Source: CAVREM01 sp963728825
GTDB lineage: Bacteria > Acidobacteriota > Vicinamibacteria > Vicinamibacterales > CAVVIG01
Length of the DNA stretch: 64,000 bases
Direction: 5' to 3'
Assembly: GCA_963728825.1 (NCBI GenBank)
Contig: CAVSLA010000001.1
Coordinates: forward strand, 1-64,000
Shown piece after piece: positions 31,524 through 41,859 of the stretch. A program made the translations under genes and the position numbers. Position 1 is the first letter of the stretch. The number at the start of each line of letters is the position of its first letter. Below the pieces are notes generated by a model that ran no database searches, was not told the origin of the DNA, and worked only from the letters and a program-made list of their open reading frames with translations.

Positions 31524-33214
31524 ATCTCCTCCACGTCGCGGATCTCGGCCGGGAAGACTTCGAGCATCGCCTGCACGCCCGCGTCGGCCAGCGCCTGCTC
31601 CTTGAGCGCCGATTTCTTGTCGACCCCGTGGCTTTTGTCGGCGGCCGCCGCCGTACTGCCCGGTGCAGCGCCTGCGGTCGACGAGGCAGGAGCATCGGAC
31701 TGTGTGCTGTCGACCGCCACCTTACGGCCGGTCAGCTTCTCGGCCACCGACTCGAGCCAGCCGCGGTTCTGCTCGAACATATCGCGCAGCGTCCGCTGGC
31801 TGGGCGAAAACGTAAACGTCACCCGGCCGGGCGTGACGTCGATCTTCTGCGCCTGTGCGACGACTGTATTGTAGAAAACCACCTTCGTCTTGCGAATCTC
31901 GGCGAGCAAGGCGTCTTTTAAAGCGCCGGCTGAAGCCGGCGCCATGCCGGTAGACGCCGGCGCTGATAACGTCCCGCGCGACGGCCCCTGAAGGTGCGGC
32001 GGGCTCACCGGTTTCGCCGGTGCCACCTCACGCGAAGGAGCGGGCGCCGCCCGGGGGGCGGGTGTGACGGGTCGCGGCGCGACGGATTTTCCCGCGATCA
32101 GATCTTCAATCGGCGTCAGCTTGCGCAGGTAAATCCACCGCAGCAGCGCCATCTCGAGGTGGTAGCGCGGCTGCGCCGCCGTCCGAATGTCGGCTTCGGC
32201 CTTGGTGAGCACGTCGAATGCCCGCAGCAGATCCTCGCGAGAGAAGCGGGCCGCGAGCGCCTTGAGCCGGTCGCGTTCTCCTTCGCCGGCGATTTCCGGA
32301 TCCTGGAGCCGCGTGGGGTCGACCGACACGACGAGCAGATCGCGCACCATACGAGCGAGCTCGCGGCAGACGAGACGCAGATCAAAGCCGAGCTCCATGG
32401 ACCGCCCGGCGACGGCAAATGCCGCCGAGGCGTCTTCGCCGGCGACCGCATCGACCGCGTCGAGCAGCAGATCCCGACCGACCAGCCCGAGGACGGTCGA
32501 CACATCCTCGGCGCCAATCGTCTGGCCGGTGAAGGCTATCACCTGATCGAGCTTGCTTTGAGCGTCGCGCATGCTGCCGTCGGCGTCGCGGGCGATCAGC
32601 TGCAACGATTCGTCGCCGACGGTGATTCCCTCGGCGTCGACGATCTTGCGCAGTTGCGCGGCTATTGCCGAAGTGCCGATCGTCCTGAGCTCGTAGACCT
32701 GCGACCGCGAGCGCACGGTCTCGGGAATCTTGTCGAGCTCGGTCGTCGCCATCATGAACACGACATGCGGCGGCGGCTCCTCGATCGACTTCAGCAGGGC
32801 GTTGAACGAATGGCTGGAGAGCTGATGGACCTCGTCGATGATGAAAACCTTGTAGCGGTTGCGGACCGGCATGATCGACAGGCCGGAGACGATCACCTCG
32901 CGGACGTTGTCGACCTGTGTATGTGTGGCGGCGTCGATCTCGAGGACGTCCATGTCGCGTCCTTCGGTAATCTCCTGGCAGGCGTCGCACACCCCGCAGG
33001 GTTCCGGCGTCGGACCCTTCACGCAGTTCAGGGCGCGCGCCAGGATCCGCGCGGTCGTCGTCTTGCCAACGCCGCGTGGGCCGGCGAACACGAATGCCTG
33101 GGCCAGCCGTCCGCTGGCCAGCGCGTTGCGCAGCGTTCGCGTAGTCGCCTGCTGGCCGACCACCTCGTCGAAGGTCTTCGGCCGCCATTTCCGCGCGATG
33201 ACCTGGTAGCTCAT
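31520..33214 (-). CDS. dnaX: DNA polymerase III gamma/tau subunit
   Basis: A protein of 564 residues. MSYQVIARKWRPKTFDEVVG opens the clamp-loader ATPase, followed by Walker A AGPRGVGKTTTARIL, a zinc motif with C-x8-C-x2-C spacing (CVKGPTPEPCGVCDAC), Walker B FIIDEVHQLSSHSF and ETVRSRSQ (sensor 1). Domain III follows. A Pro/Ala-rich linker near residues 390-430 leads to a tau-like C-terminal domain (VTFTFSPSQRTLRDMFEQNR). ATG 33214 is the family start; the frame runs further upstream. No slippery site for a gamma form was seen. A palindromic repeat lies inside the linker. Confidence 0.94.
   Translation of the reverse strand: MSYQVIARKWRPKTFDEVVGQQATTRTLRNALASGRLAQAFVFAGPRGVGKTTTARILARALNCVKGPTPEPCGVCDACQEITEGRDMDVLEIDAATHTQVDNVREVIVSGLSIMPVRNRYKVFIIDEVHQLSSHSFNALLKSIEEPPPHVVFMMATTELDKIPETVRSRSQVYELRTIGTSAIAAQLRKIVDAEGITVGDESLQLIARDADGSMRDAQSKLDQVIAFTGQTIGAEDVSTVLGLVGRDLLLDAVDAVAGEDASAAFAVAGRSMELGFDLRLVCRELARMVRDLLVVSVDPTRLQDPEIAGEGERDRLKALAARFSREDLLRAFDVLTKAEADIRTAAQPRYHLEMALLRWIYLRKLTPIEDLIAGKSVAPRPVTPAPRAAPAPSREVAPAKPVSPPHLQGPSRGTLSAPASTGMAPASAGALKDALLAEIRKTKVVFYNTVVAQAQKIDVTPGRVTFTFSPSQRTLRDMFEQNRGWLESVAEKLTGRKVAVDSTQSDAPASSTAGAAPGSTAAAADKSHGVDKKSALKEQALADAGVQAMLEVFPAEIRDVEEM
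31922..31964. repeat. GCCGGC palindromic repeat inside the dnaX linker
   Basis: AGCGCCGGCTGAAGCCGGCG, followed by a second arm ACGCCGGCGCT, makes overlapping inverted repeats that encode APASTGMAPASAGAL in the DnaX linker. It looks like a dispersed intergenic element tolerated in a flexible protein region. Confidence 0.6.
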
Positions 33215-33224
33215 GGAAGGATGA

Positions 33225-33349
33225 CGGACTGAACTGCGGCCCGGAGAGGCCTGCGGCACATTTCAGGATCTGCTTAGCGCTGCTGCCTTCCGGCCCTGAC
33301 GCGGTTCACAAGCTGAAATTGCACAGGTTCCGGGCCGCAGTACAGTCCG
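33225..33349 (-). ncRNA. ffs: Signal recognition particle RNA (4.5S type)
   Basis: The minus strand contains the conserved tip TCAGGGCCGGAAGGCAGCAG, preceded by GTGAACCGCG and followed by CGCTAAGCAGA, the domain IV asymmetric and symmetric loops that bind Ffh. The flanks pair in a long stem (CGGACTG..ACTGCGGCCCGG with CCGGGCCGCAGT..CAGTCCG). It lies just upstream of dnaX, a common position. Confidence 0.92.
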
Positions 33350-33364
33350 CAAACCCTCACTGTA

Positions 33365-34155
33365 CTACACGGGCACGCGCGTCGCGAGCAGCAGGTACTT
33401 CGCCAGCACCTCGGCGACGACGACCGTGAAGAAGTCGACGTAGAGAATGCCGGTCGCCGACTGCGTCGAGCGGATCTTGGCGGTCTCCCACGTGAGGTAG
33501 GCAAGGAGCACCGGACGCGAGGCCGAACAGGACGCGCTGCCAGAAGAAGATGCCGGCTACGGAAAAGATGTAGCGCTCGAAGCTGGGACCGACGCCGGGC
33601 TGCCAGGAGACGATCGCCACGATAGATCGCGGCGGCCACGACGACGATGCGGATGACCATCGAAGCGATGTGGACCTTGACAATCGACTGGAGATGAGAC
33701 ACCTGCATGGACGGGATGACGAGATACCAGTGACCGAGGATCATCGCCGTGCAGGTCCCGCCGAGCAGCGCCGCGGAACTGAGGAAGCTGGCCACCGCCA
33801 GGACGCGCACCACGAACGCCCAGCCCGCCGTCACGTCCAGTGCCTGCAGCACCAGTGCCGCCGCGCCGGCTGCGCACGCACTCATGACAATCGCCGGCCG
33901 CACCGACGCCAGCGCCCGGCCGATGGTCGCCCAGTAGACGACGACTGCGACCTCGACCACCGCCAGAGCCGCGAACGCCGCGCGGCCGAGCGTCGTCACC
34001 TCCTCGACCCGCCGGAATGCAAACGCCACGGCGATCAGAATCGCGGCCAGCCCGGCGTTGAACCGGAAAAACTTCACGCCGGCCTCACGCGAAACGAGCA
34101 GCAGCGTGAAGACGATCCCGATGGCGAGGTGAGTGAGGAAAAGGTAGAGGACCAC
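33365..34155 (-). CDS. Multi-pass membrane protein of unknown function, frameshifted
   Basis: From GTG 34155: VVLYLFLTHLAIGIVFTLLL, AGLAAILIAVAFAFR, AAFAALAVVEVAVVVYW, SFLSSAALLGGTCTAMILGH, WYLVIPSMQVSHLQ and IASMVIRIVVVAAAIY. After a frame change near 33620 it continues PSFERYIFSVAGIFFWQRVL, and after another near 33500 YVDFFTVVVAEVLAKYLLLA up to the stop at 33365. About eight membrane helices are predicted. The GHWYLV segment with its histidine is conserved-looking, but I cannot name the family. The gene is adjacent to sod on the same strand. Confidence 0.6.
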
Positions 34156-34226
34156 GTCAGGGGGCGGGAGAGACGGGAGGGCGGGAAGGGCAGAAGAATC
34201 CTGCCTTCCCTCCGCTCCGGCCCGGA

Positions 34227-34826
<600 letters not shown>

Positions 34827-34873
34827 CGGACGTCCTCCTTAGCGATCGGGCGACTCTATAACCTGGGGATCGT

Positions 34874-34943
34874 ACATCACAAAGGACACGAAGGCGAGAT
34901 TACCCTCTGTGTCCTCTGCGTCCTGTTGTGTCCTTGGTGTTTA
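34874..34943. repeat. GTGTCCT-type repeat between sod and nadA
   Basis: CTGTGTCCTCTGCGTCCTG followed by TTGTGTCCTTGGTGTTT, and an inverted partner CACAAAGGACACGAAGG upstream, form an imperfect long hairpin. The GTGTCCTTGG unit recurs at 42884-42921. Confidence 0.7.
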
Positions 34944-36071
34944 GGCGATCGACAGCATCCGGTCGAGTGCGACCTTCGTCCAGTGCTTCTGCTCAGCCGG
35001 CACGACGATGCGGTTGTGGACCTTGCCCTCGATGAGCCCCTCGAGCACCCACAACAGATGATTCGGCGACACACGGAACATCGTCGAACACAGACAGCCG
35101 AACTGATCGAGCGACAGCACCGTGCGGTCGGGTTGGACTTCGTTCGCGAGGCGATTGACGAGGTGGATCTCGGTGCCGACCGCCCAGACCGATCCGGCTG
35201 GACTATTCTTCACCTGATTGATGATGTATTCGGTCGAGCCGGAGTCGTCGGCGGCCTGAACGACCTCCCACGTCACTTCGGGGTGCACGATGACCCGGAG
35301 ACCGGGATGCCGGGCGCGAAGACTCTCGATCTGTCGCACGGTAAAACGCGTGTGAACAGAGCAATGCCCCTTCCACAGAATGATCCGGGCGCGCTTCACG
35401 GCCTCCGGATCGAGGCCGCCCCAGATCTCAGTCGGATCCCAGACGACCATCTCATCCAGCGGCACGCCCATCTTGTAGGCGGTATTCCTCCCGAGGTGCT
35501 GATCGGGCATGAACAGGACGCGCTCGCCGCGCTCCCACGCCCAGCGCAGCGTCGCCGCGGCATTCGACGAGGTGCAGACGACTCCGCCGCGTTCGCCGCA
35601 GAACGCCTTCACGTCCGCGGCCGAATTGATGTACGTGACTGGAATGACCGACCCGACACCCATCTGCTCGAGATCGCTCCAGCACATGTCGAGCTGTTCG
35701 ATGTCGACCATGTCGGCCATTGAACAACCGGCGGCCAGGTCGGGCAGGATCACCTGCTGGTGGTCGGCGCTCAGCACGTCAGCGCTCTCGGCCATGAAGT
35801 GGACGCCGCAGAACACGATGAACTCGGCGTCGGGGTGTTTCGCGACCTGCTGCGACAGCTTGTATGAATCGCCGGTGTAATCGGCGAACTTGATCACCTC
35901 GTCGCGCTGGTAGTGGTGTCCGAGGATCACGAGACGGCGGCCGAGCTGCGCTTTTGCGGCCGCAATACGCACGTCCATTTCGGCGTCGGACAGACCGACG
36001 TATCGCTCCGGCAGCGGCTGGCGCTCGGAGAGGTGCGACTTCTCGTATTCCGTCAGGACTGGTAACAGCAT
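34941..36071 (-). CDS. nadA: Quinolinate synthase A
   Basis: A protein of 376 residues from ATG 36071 (MLLPVLTEYEKSHLSERQPL). LVILGHHYQRDEVIKFADYT, GDSYKLSQQV, IVFCGVHFMAESADVL, VCTSSNAA, FMPDQHLGRNT and LDQFGCLCSTMFRVSPNHLL are the NadA signatures. The cysteines in FCGVHF, VCTSSN and FGCLCS supply the [4Fe-4S] ligands. It condenses iminoaspartate with dihydroxyacetone phosphate to quinolinate for NAD synthesis. A longer frame to 36167 exists, but the residues are not conserved. A Rex-like operator sits 22-39 bp upstream of the ATG. No nadB or nadC is in the window. Confidence 0.94.
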   Translation of the reverse strand: MLLPVLTEYEKSHLSERQPLPERYVGLSDAEMDVRIAAAKAQLGRRLVILGHHYQRDEVIKFADYTGDSYKLSQQVAKHPDAEFIVFCGVHFMAESADVLSADHQQVILPDLAAGCSMADMVDIEQLDMCWSDLEQMGVGSVIPVTYINSAADVKAFCGERGGVVCTSSNAAATLRWAWERGERVLFMPDQHLGRNTAYKMGVPLDEMVVWDPTEIWGGLDPEAVKRARIILWKGHCSVHTRFTVRQIESLRARHPGLRVIVHPEVTWEVVQAADDSGSTEYIINQVKNSPAGSVWAVGTEIHLVNRLANEVQPDRTVLSLDQFGCLCSTMFRVSPNHLLWVLEGLIEGKVHNRIVVPAEQKHWTKVALDRMLSIA

Positions 36072-36092
36072 CTCGGTCGACGATCTCCCACT

Positions 36093-36110
36093 TTGTGAAA
36101 CTTTTCGCAA
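36093..36110 (-). promoter_or_regulatory. Rex-like operator upstream of nadA
   Basis: TTGTGAAACTTTTCGCAA matches the Rex consensus TTGTGA-N6-TCACAA with one mismatch and is extended by the outer pairs ACT/AGT. Rex senses the NADH/NAD ratio and represses NAD synthesis genes in several phyla. A TATAAT lies at about 36171-36176 on the same strand, so the site would block elongation or initiation downstream of it. Confidence 0.55.
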
Positions 36111-36227
36111 AGTCAGGACGCGAAAAAGCCAAGCTCCGTGTTCCGGAAACGAAGCCTGGCGTCCCACAAATTATAACACCCGGTGACGGGCGCGCATTCC
36201 CGCGCGCCCGTTCAGCAGGATCGGACC

Positions 36228-37366
36228 TTACGGCGCGACCGCGTCGGCCATGGGCGGCGGACTTCCACCCGCGTTGACGACGTTATAGAACGTATCCCGC
36301 TCGACAGGGCTTCGGCCGGCCGCCGTAATCAGACGCGAGATCTCGCGCGTGGTCATCGCTTCAGGCGTACGCGCCCCGGCCATGTGGTAAATCTTCTCTT
36401 CCTGCACGGTTCCATCCAGGTCGTCCACCCCGAACCAGAGCGACACCTGCGCCACCTCGACGCCAGTAGCGATCCAGAACGCCTTGACGTGCGGGAATGT
36501 TGTCGAGCATCAGCCGCGCGACCGCGTGGACGCGCAGCGTGTCGGCCGCGCTGGGCGCCGGCAGCTTGCGCATCTGGTTGTTGTCCGGGTGGAAGGCGAG
36601 CGGGATGAACGCCTGGAAGCCGCCGGTCTCGTCCTGCAGCCGCCGGGCGCGCAGCATGTGATCGACGCGCTCGTCCGCGGTCTCGATGTGGCCGTAGAGC
36701 ATCGTGACGTTCGACCGCAGGCCCATGCCGGTGGGCCGTACGATGGATGTCCAGATATCGCTCGGTGCCGCACTTGTCGTGGGCGATCTTCCGTCGTACG
36801 CGCTCGGCGAAGATCTCGGCTCCGCCGCCGGGCAGCGAGTCGAGGCCGGCGTCCATCAGCTCGATGAGGACCTGCTCGTCACTCATTGCCGTAGAGGTCG
36901 GCGAAGAACGCGATCTCGACGGCCGTGAAGCACTTCAGATGGATGTCGGGCCGGATCCGCTTGAAGCCGCGCAGCAGCTCCGTGTAGTAGTCGAACGGCA
37001 GGTCGGGATGCAGCCCGTTGACGACGTGGATTTCGGTCAGCGGCTGGTGTTGTCGCCGGCGCAGCTTCTCCCAGGCCTCCTCGAGCGACATCGTGTAGGC
37101 GCCGGCGTCACCGGGTCTCAGCCGCGCAAAGGCGCAGAACAGGCAGCTCGCCACGCAGACGTTGGTCGCTTCGAGGCGGATGTTGTGATTGAAGTAGGTG
37201 CGGCGCGCCGTGGCGGCGCTCCCGCTCGCGGTTGGCGAGCCAGCCGACGGCCGAGCAGATCGGGCGAATCGAACAGACGGACGCCGTCGGCCAGTTCCAG
37301 CCGTACACCGGCGTCCAGCTTGTCGGCGATGTCGAGGAGACTTGCATCGGCCAGCCGCGCTCTCAT
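36228..37366 (-). CDS. mqnE: Aminofutalosine synthase MqnE, frameshifted
   Basis: A radical SAM enzyme of the futalosine menaquinone pathway. It adds the adenosyl radical to 3-[(1-carboxyvinyl)oxy]benzoate to make aminofutalosine. Pieces in successive frames: MRARLADASLLDIADKLDAG, LEATNVCVASCLFCAF (CxxxCxxC cluster motif, seen across a frame change), HVVNGLHPDLPFDYYTELLR, HLKCFTAVEIAFFADLYG, LIELMDAGLDSLPGGGAEIF, MGLRSNVTMLYGHIETADER, FIPLAFHPDNNQM and VDDLDGTVQEEKIYHMAGA, ending at 36228. At least five frame changes occur, which would be lethal to this gene, yet mqnD and mqnB nearby are intact. Assembly errors are therefore suspected. Confidence 0.8.
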
Positions 37367-37382
37367 GGCGCAGACTGGCCGG

Positions 37383-37887
37383 CTAAGAGATGCCGAAGAT
37401 CTGGATCCTCAGCGATCGCGCGCGAGGGCCGTCCAGCTCGGCCATCAGGATGCGTTGCCATTGCCCGAGGACGACTTCACCGCCGCTCACCTGCAGCGTG
37501 AGATTGTGGCCGAGGAGCAGCGCGCGCAGATGCGAGTCGGCGTTCATGCGATCGCAGTCGGAGTGCTCGGGATCGTTGTGCATCCACTCGGCGTCGCGCG
37601 CGACCATCTGCTCGAGGAAACGCTTGATGTCGGAGAGCAGCGCGATCTGGAACTCGTTGATGAAGAGGGCGCAGGTCGTGTGCATCGACCAGAGGCTCAC
37701 GATGCCCTCGCGGATATTGAAGCGGCGGACGATACTCCATCACGCGATTCGTGAGATCGACCAGCTCGATCCGTTGATCGGTCTGGACGACGAACGTCTC
37801 CCCATGAATCGTGAGGCCGGCAACTTTCGCCGAGGCGACCTCTTCGACAGGCCTCTCGCGAACGGTGACGGTCGAGCTCTTGCTCAT
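37383..37887 (-). CDS. yjbQ: YjbQ/UPF0047 family protein, frameshifted
   Basis: The 5' part (HGETFVVQTDQRIELVDLTN, RVMEYRPPLQY) and the 3' part (MHTTCALFINEFQIALLSDI, WMHNDPEHSDCDRMNADSHL, LTLQVSGGEVVLGQWQRILM) together make the YjbQ fold. The histidines in MHTT, WMHND and DSHL form the presumed metal site. A frame change near 37735 joins the two. Some members show thiamine-phosphate synthase side activity, but the physiological role is unclear. It lies 16 bp upstream of mqnE on the same strand and is divergent from the B12 operon. Confidence 0.78.
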
Positions 37888-37959
37888 GCGTGTCCTCTTT
37901 GGATTGTGAACGATGCGAACAAGCTAATGTTAGTGAAAAAACCCCACCCGATGCAATCT

Positions 37960-38165
37960 GTTATAGTCCTGCTACAACTTGACGCTCGCCCCGGCGGCTG
38001 AGGGAAGTTGGGTGAAAAGCCCACACGGTCCCGCCACTGTAAGCGGCTAGCGGCGTCCCACACGAGTCACTGGGAAACGGAATCCGCTCCGCTCCTCCGG
38101 GAAGACGGGAAGCCGCCACGATCCGCGAGTCAGGAAACCTGGTCGACGGGGGCGTCCTTGATCGG
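37960..38165 (+). promoter_or_regulatory. Cobalamin (adenosylcobalamin) riboswitch
   Basis: The core box GCCACTGTAAGCGG (38032-38045) lies after GGGAAGTTGGGTGAAAAGCC and is followed by CACGAGTCACTGGGAA, GGGAAGACGGGAAGCCGCCA and CGCGAGTCAGGAAACCTGG. These are the conserved B12-box, J-region and kissing-loop elements in order. A TATAGT at 37962 may be the -10 of its promoter. It precedes btuB by about 30 bp and should shut off the whole uptake operon when cobalamin is plentiful. Confidence 0.95.
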
Positions 38166-38191
38166 CGCGTGAGACGCCGGAAGGAGCACCG

Positions 38192-40412
38192 ATGCGACCT
38201 CCCTCCGTGCGGCTCCGTACCTTTCCCTGCTTTTGCTGTTATCGGTCGGAAGGCTTTCGGCCTTCGCTCAGGCCCCGACGTCCGGGTCGGTGGTTGACCA
38301 GGACGGCCGCCCCGTACCGCGAGCCTTCGTCCGCGCCACTGACGGCAACGGCGCCTCTGTCGGCGTCTTCGCCGACGAGCTCGGCCGGTTCGAGCTGACC
38401 ATCGCTGCCACGTCCAGCTGCCGGATCGTCGTCACGCTTCCGGGGTTCGCGCCTGCGGAGTCGCCGTGCTCCGCGATGGTGGGAGAGACCGGTCGGATCG
38501 AGCTGTCGGTCGCGCCGATCCGCGAGAGCGTCCTCGTCACCGCGACGCGCACCGAAGCGCCGGCCAGTCAGGTCGGCGCCAGCGCCACGGTGTTCACCGC
38601 CGAAGATCTCGAGCGTCGTCAGACACCGCTCGTCGCCGATCTGGTCGCGTCGACGCCGGGGGCGATGCTGATCCGGAATGGCGGACCTGGCGCGCTGACG
38701 TCATTGTTCGTGCGCGGCGGCGAGAGCGACTACAACAAGGTCCTGCTCGACGGCATCCCCCTCAACGAAGCCTGGCGGCAGCTTCTACCTGAACAACTTG
38801 ACCACCGAGCATCTCGAGCGCGTCGAGATCGTGCGTGGCGCCTACTCCTCGCTGTTCGGCTCGGACGCGATGGCCAGCGTCATCCAGCTGTTCACGCGCC
38901 GCGCGGACGGGACCCGGCGCCGTCCCCGCGCGTCCGTTCAGTTCGACGGCGGGACCTACGGCACGATCCACGGCAGCGCCAGCGTCTCCGGGGCGACTGC
39001 CCGCGTCGATTATTCGGCGGGCGCCGCTCAATTCAACAGCGACAATCGCGTACCGAACAGCCGCCTCGAAAACACGACGTTGAGCGGCAACGTCGGCGTC
39101 CGACTCGGACCGGTTTCGACCATTCGGCTGGTCGGCCGCGCCGAGCTCGAACACGTCGGTACGCCCGGTCCGACGGCGTTCGGACGGCCCGGACCTCGAC
39201 GCGTTCTTCGACCGTGATGACGTGGCGTTCAGCGTTTCGTTCGATCGGGCGGCAACGGCGATCGCTCAGGCACCGGGCCGCATACTCAACGGTGGCCTCG
39301 GGACAAACCTCGACCAACCTCACGCAGGATCCGCCCTACACCCCGGCCTTCAATGGCCAGACCAGCACTGCGTCAGGCAAATGACTTTCTTGGAGATTCC
39401 CAGGCGGATCTCCGGCGCCACCACGCGAGCTATCAGGCAGATCTGCGCATCGCGGCTCATCAAACGGCCGGCGACCACCGGCTGACCCTGGTCGCCGACT
39501 GGGACGGCGAGCGGACGACGCAGGAGAATCGTCTCGCGGGAACGACCACCACCCACACCCGGGACAACTTCGGGTTTGCCGCCCAGCATCAGATGCTGTG
39601 GCCGAGGGTCTTTGCGACCGTCGGCGCCAGAGTCGAACACAACGAAAGCTTCGGAACTGAAGCCGTGCCGCGAGCAACCCTGGTCTACGTCGCACGGACC
39701 CGGTCCGGTTCCTTTGGCGACACCCGTCTGAAGGTCGCCGCGGGCACCGGCATCAAGGAACCGACGATGCTGGAGTCGTTCAGCATCTCGCCGTTCTTTC
39801 TCGGCAATCCGGATCTCCGGCCGGAGCGCTCACGCAGCGTCGAGGCCGGCGTCGACCAGCGCTTCGCCGCCGATCGCGCGAAGCTCGATTTCACCTGGTT
39901 CGACAACCGGTTCGAAGACATCATTTCCCTGCAATCCGGAGCCGAGGCAGTACTTCAACGTCGGCGTCACCCGTGCCCGGGGTCTCGAGCTCGGATTCGA
40001 GGCCGCGCCGGTTGCGGCATTCCGGGCGCGTGGCGCCTATACCCTGCTGTACTCCGAGATCGTCGAGACGACGGCGCCCGGGAACGTCCTCTTTGCTCCC
40101 GGTCAGTGGGCGTTCCGCCGGCCGCGCCACTCCGGCTCCGTCGGCGCGACCGTCCAGTTCGGGCGGATATCGGCCGATCTGAATGGTGTGTTCGTCGGCC
40201 GCTTCGTCGACAGCGACTTCGCCGGTTTCGTTCCCGCACTGAACGAAAACCCGGGGCATACCGTCTGGGACGCGCGCGCCTCGGTCAAGCTGACGGCTCA
40301 GCTCAACGGCATCGTCGCCATCGACAATCTGACCAACGCCGACTACTCCGAACCCTTTGGATATCAGCCCCTCGGCCGCGTTTTCCGAGTAGGCGCACGC
40401 GTGATCTTCTGA
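38192..40412 (+). CDS. btuB: TonB-dependent cobalamin receptor BtuB-like, frameshifted
   Basis: A signal peptide (LLLLLSVGRLSAFAQ) is followed by a carboxypeptidase-like beta domain (DQDGRPVPRAFVRATDGNG), a TonB-box region ESVLVTATRTEAPASQ, and a plug domain (LVASTPGAMLIRNGGPGAL, LFVRGGESDYNKVLLDGIPL). Barrel strands continue in other frames: LNNLTTEHLERVEIVRGAYS, ETTVAFQH-type interior strands, and the last strand IDNLTNADYSEPFGYQPLGR ending in VRVGARVIF-like aromatic residues at 40412. Frame changes occur near 38222, 38772, 39190-39300 and 39945. It imports corrinoids across the outer membrane with TonB energy, and its position behind a cobalamin riboswitch supports the substrate. Confidence 0.85.
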
Positions 40413-41075
40413 ATGGCTGCTGAAAGGCCCCGTGCGGCCGTGTCATGGAGCGGCGGCAAAGACAGCTGCGCCGCTCTCATGCGCGCCCGCGCGTCCTTCG
40501 ACGTCGCCGCAATGGTGACGATGTGCGACGAGAACGAGGGCCGGAGTCGATCGCATGGGCTGAGAGCCGAAGTGCTGGACGCGCAAGCCGAGCGGCTGGG
40601 TCTCTCGAGGATCACCGGCCGGTGCGGGTGGTCGAACTACGATGCCGCCTATTCCGCGGCACTGGAACAGGCGGCCGGCACCGGGATCACTCACGTCATC
40701 TTCGGCGACATCCTGTTCGACGAGCATCGGCTGTGGGCGGAGCGGATGTGCGCCGCCGCCGGCCTGATCGCGGTCGAGCCGCTGTGGGGTTCGTCAACGG
40801 ACGAACTGTTCGATTCGTGGGTCGCCTCAGGCTGCGATGCGGTCATCGTCACGGCTCGCGCCGAGTTTCTGGATGCGACGTGGCTCGGACGCAGCCTGAC
40901 GCGGGACATGCGGCAAGAATTCTCCCGGCTCGGGGTGGATCCGTGCGGTGAGCGAGGCGAATATCACACGCTGGTCACGAGCACACCGCTCTTCAGCCGG
41001 CCGTTGCCGTGGCGCGCCGGGGCGCAGGTTCAGCGCTCCGGCTGCTGGGCGCTGGACGTGATGGTGGACCCTTGA
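40413..41075 (+). CDS. Dph6-like PP-loop ATP pyrophosphatase (B12 operon copy 1)
   Basis: An intact protein of 220 residues of the COG2102 (diphthine-ammonia ligase-like) group. The PP-loop AAVSWSGGKDSCAALMRA contains SGGKDS, GITHVIFGDILFDEHRLWAE follows, and DPCGERGEYHTLVTSTPLFS is the conserved C-terminal motif. Eukaryotic Dph6 amidates diphthine, but bacteria lack diphthamide, so this member must have another amidation or adenylation target. Its place between btuB and btuD, starting directly at the btuB stop, points to corrinoid processing, for example amidation of a side chain or lower-ligand salvage. That is inference. Confidence 0.8.
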   Translation: MAAERPRAAVSWSGGKDSCAALMRARASFDVAAMVTMCDENEGRSRSHGLRAEVLDAQAERLGLSRITGRCGWSNYDAAYSAALEQAAGTGITHVIFGDILFDEHRLWAERMCAAAGLIAVEPLWGSSTDELFDSWVASGCDAVIVTARAEFLDATWLGRSLTRDMRQEFSRLGVDPCGERGEYHTLVTSTPLFSRPLPWRAGAQVQRSGCWALDVMVDP

Positions 41076-41859
41076 TTCGAAGCCTCCGGTCTCTCGTTCA
41101 CCTATCCGCGGAGCGGACGCGCTGCCTTGCGCGGCGTCAACGTCACCGTTCGGAACGGTGCCGTCGTCGGTCTCCTCGGCCCGAACGGCTGCGGCAAGAC
41201 GACGCTGCTGCGGCTGTTGAGCGGGATGCTGAGGCCTGACGAAGGCCAGGTGCTGCTGGCGGGAAGGCCGCTGGCGACCTTGACGCGCCGTGAGATTGCC
41301 CGGCGCATCGCACTCGTTCCTCAGGAGACGCACGCCACCTTCGACTTCACGGTCATCGACATCGTCCTGATGGGCCGCTACCCGCATCTCGGCCCGTTCG
41401 AGCTGGAGGGGATGGCCGATCTGGAAATCGCGCGGAAAGCGCTGGCGGCGACCGGCACGGTGGAACTCGAACACCGTCCGTTCGGCTCACTCAGCGGCGG
41501 CGAAAAGCAACGCGTCGTCATCGCCGGAGCGCTCGCGCAGGCGGCCGAACTGATGTTGCTCGACGAGCCGACCGCGTCGCTCGACCTCTCCTACCAGATC
41601 GAAGTCGCGTCGCTGGTCCGGCGGTTGAACCACGCGCAGGGCACCACGATGGTCGTGTCGACACACGATTTGAACATGGCGGCGTCGGTGTGCGACGAAA
41701 TCGTGCTGATGCGGGACGGGCGGCGTGCTGGCACACGGACCGACGGCCGAAACGATGACGCCCGACAACGATTCGCGCGACCTTCCAGGTGAATGCGGAC
41801 GTGCGTTTTCATGCCGAGGCCGGTCACCTGGCGGTGGTGCCGATTGCGCGCACATCCTG
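41072..41859 (+). CDS. btuD: Vitamin B12 ABC transporter ATP-binding protein BtuD, frameshifted
   Basis: EASGLSFTYPRSGRAALRGV leads to Walker A GLLGPNGCGKTTLLRLL, the Q-loop PQETHATFDFTVIDIVLMGR, signature SLSGGEKQRVVIAGALAQA, Walker B MLLDEPTASLDLS and the H-loop STHDLNMAA. A frame change near 41730 precedes the C-terminal GVLAHGPTAETM, TIRATFQVNADV and VVPIARTS, stopping at 41859. The probable start TTG 41072 overlaps the previous stop, but needs a one-base correction near 41078. It powers BtuC import of cobalamin. It overlaps btuC. Confidence 0.88.

Noticed and set aside
41073..41075. In-frame TGA between the Dph6-like gene and btuD as selenocysteine
   Set aside because: It is a normal gene boundary: both proteins are complete families on their own sides.
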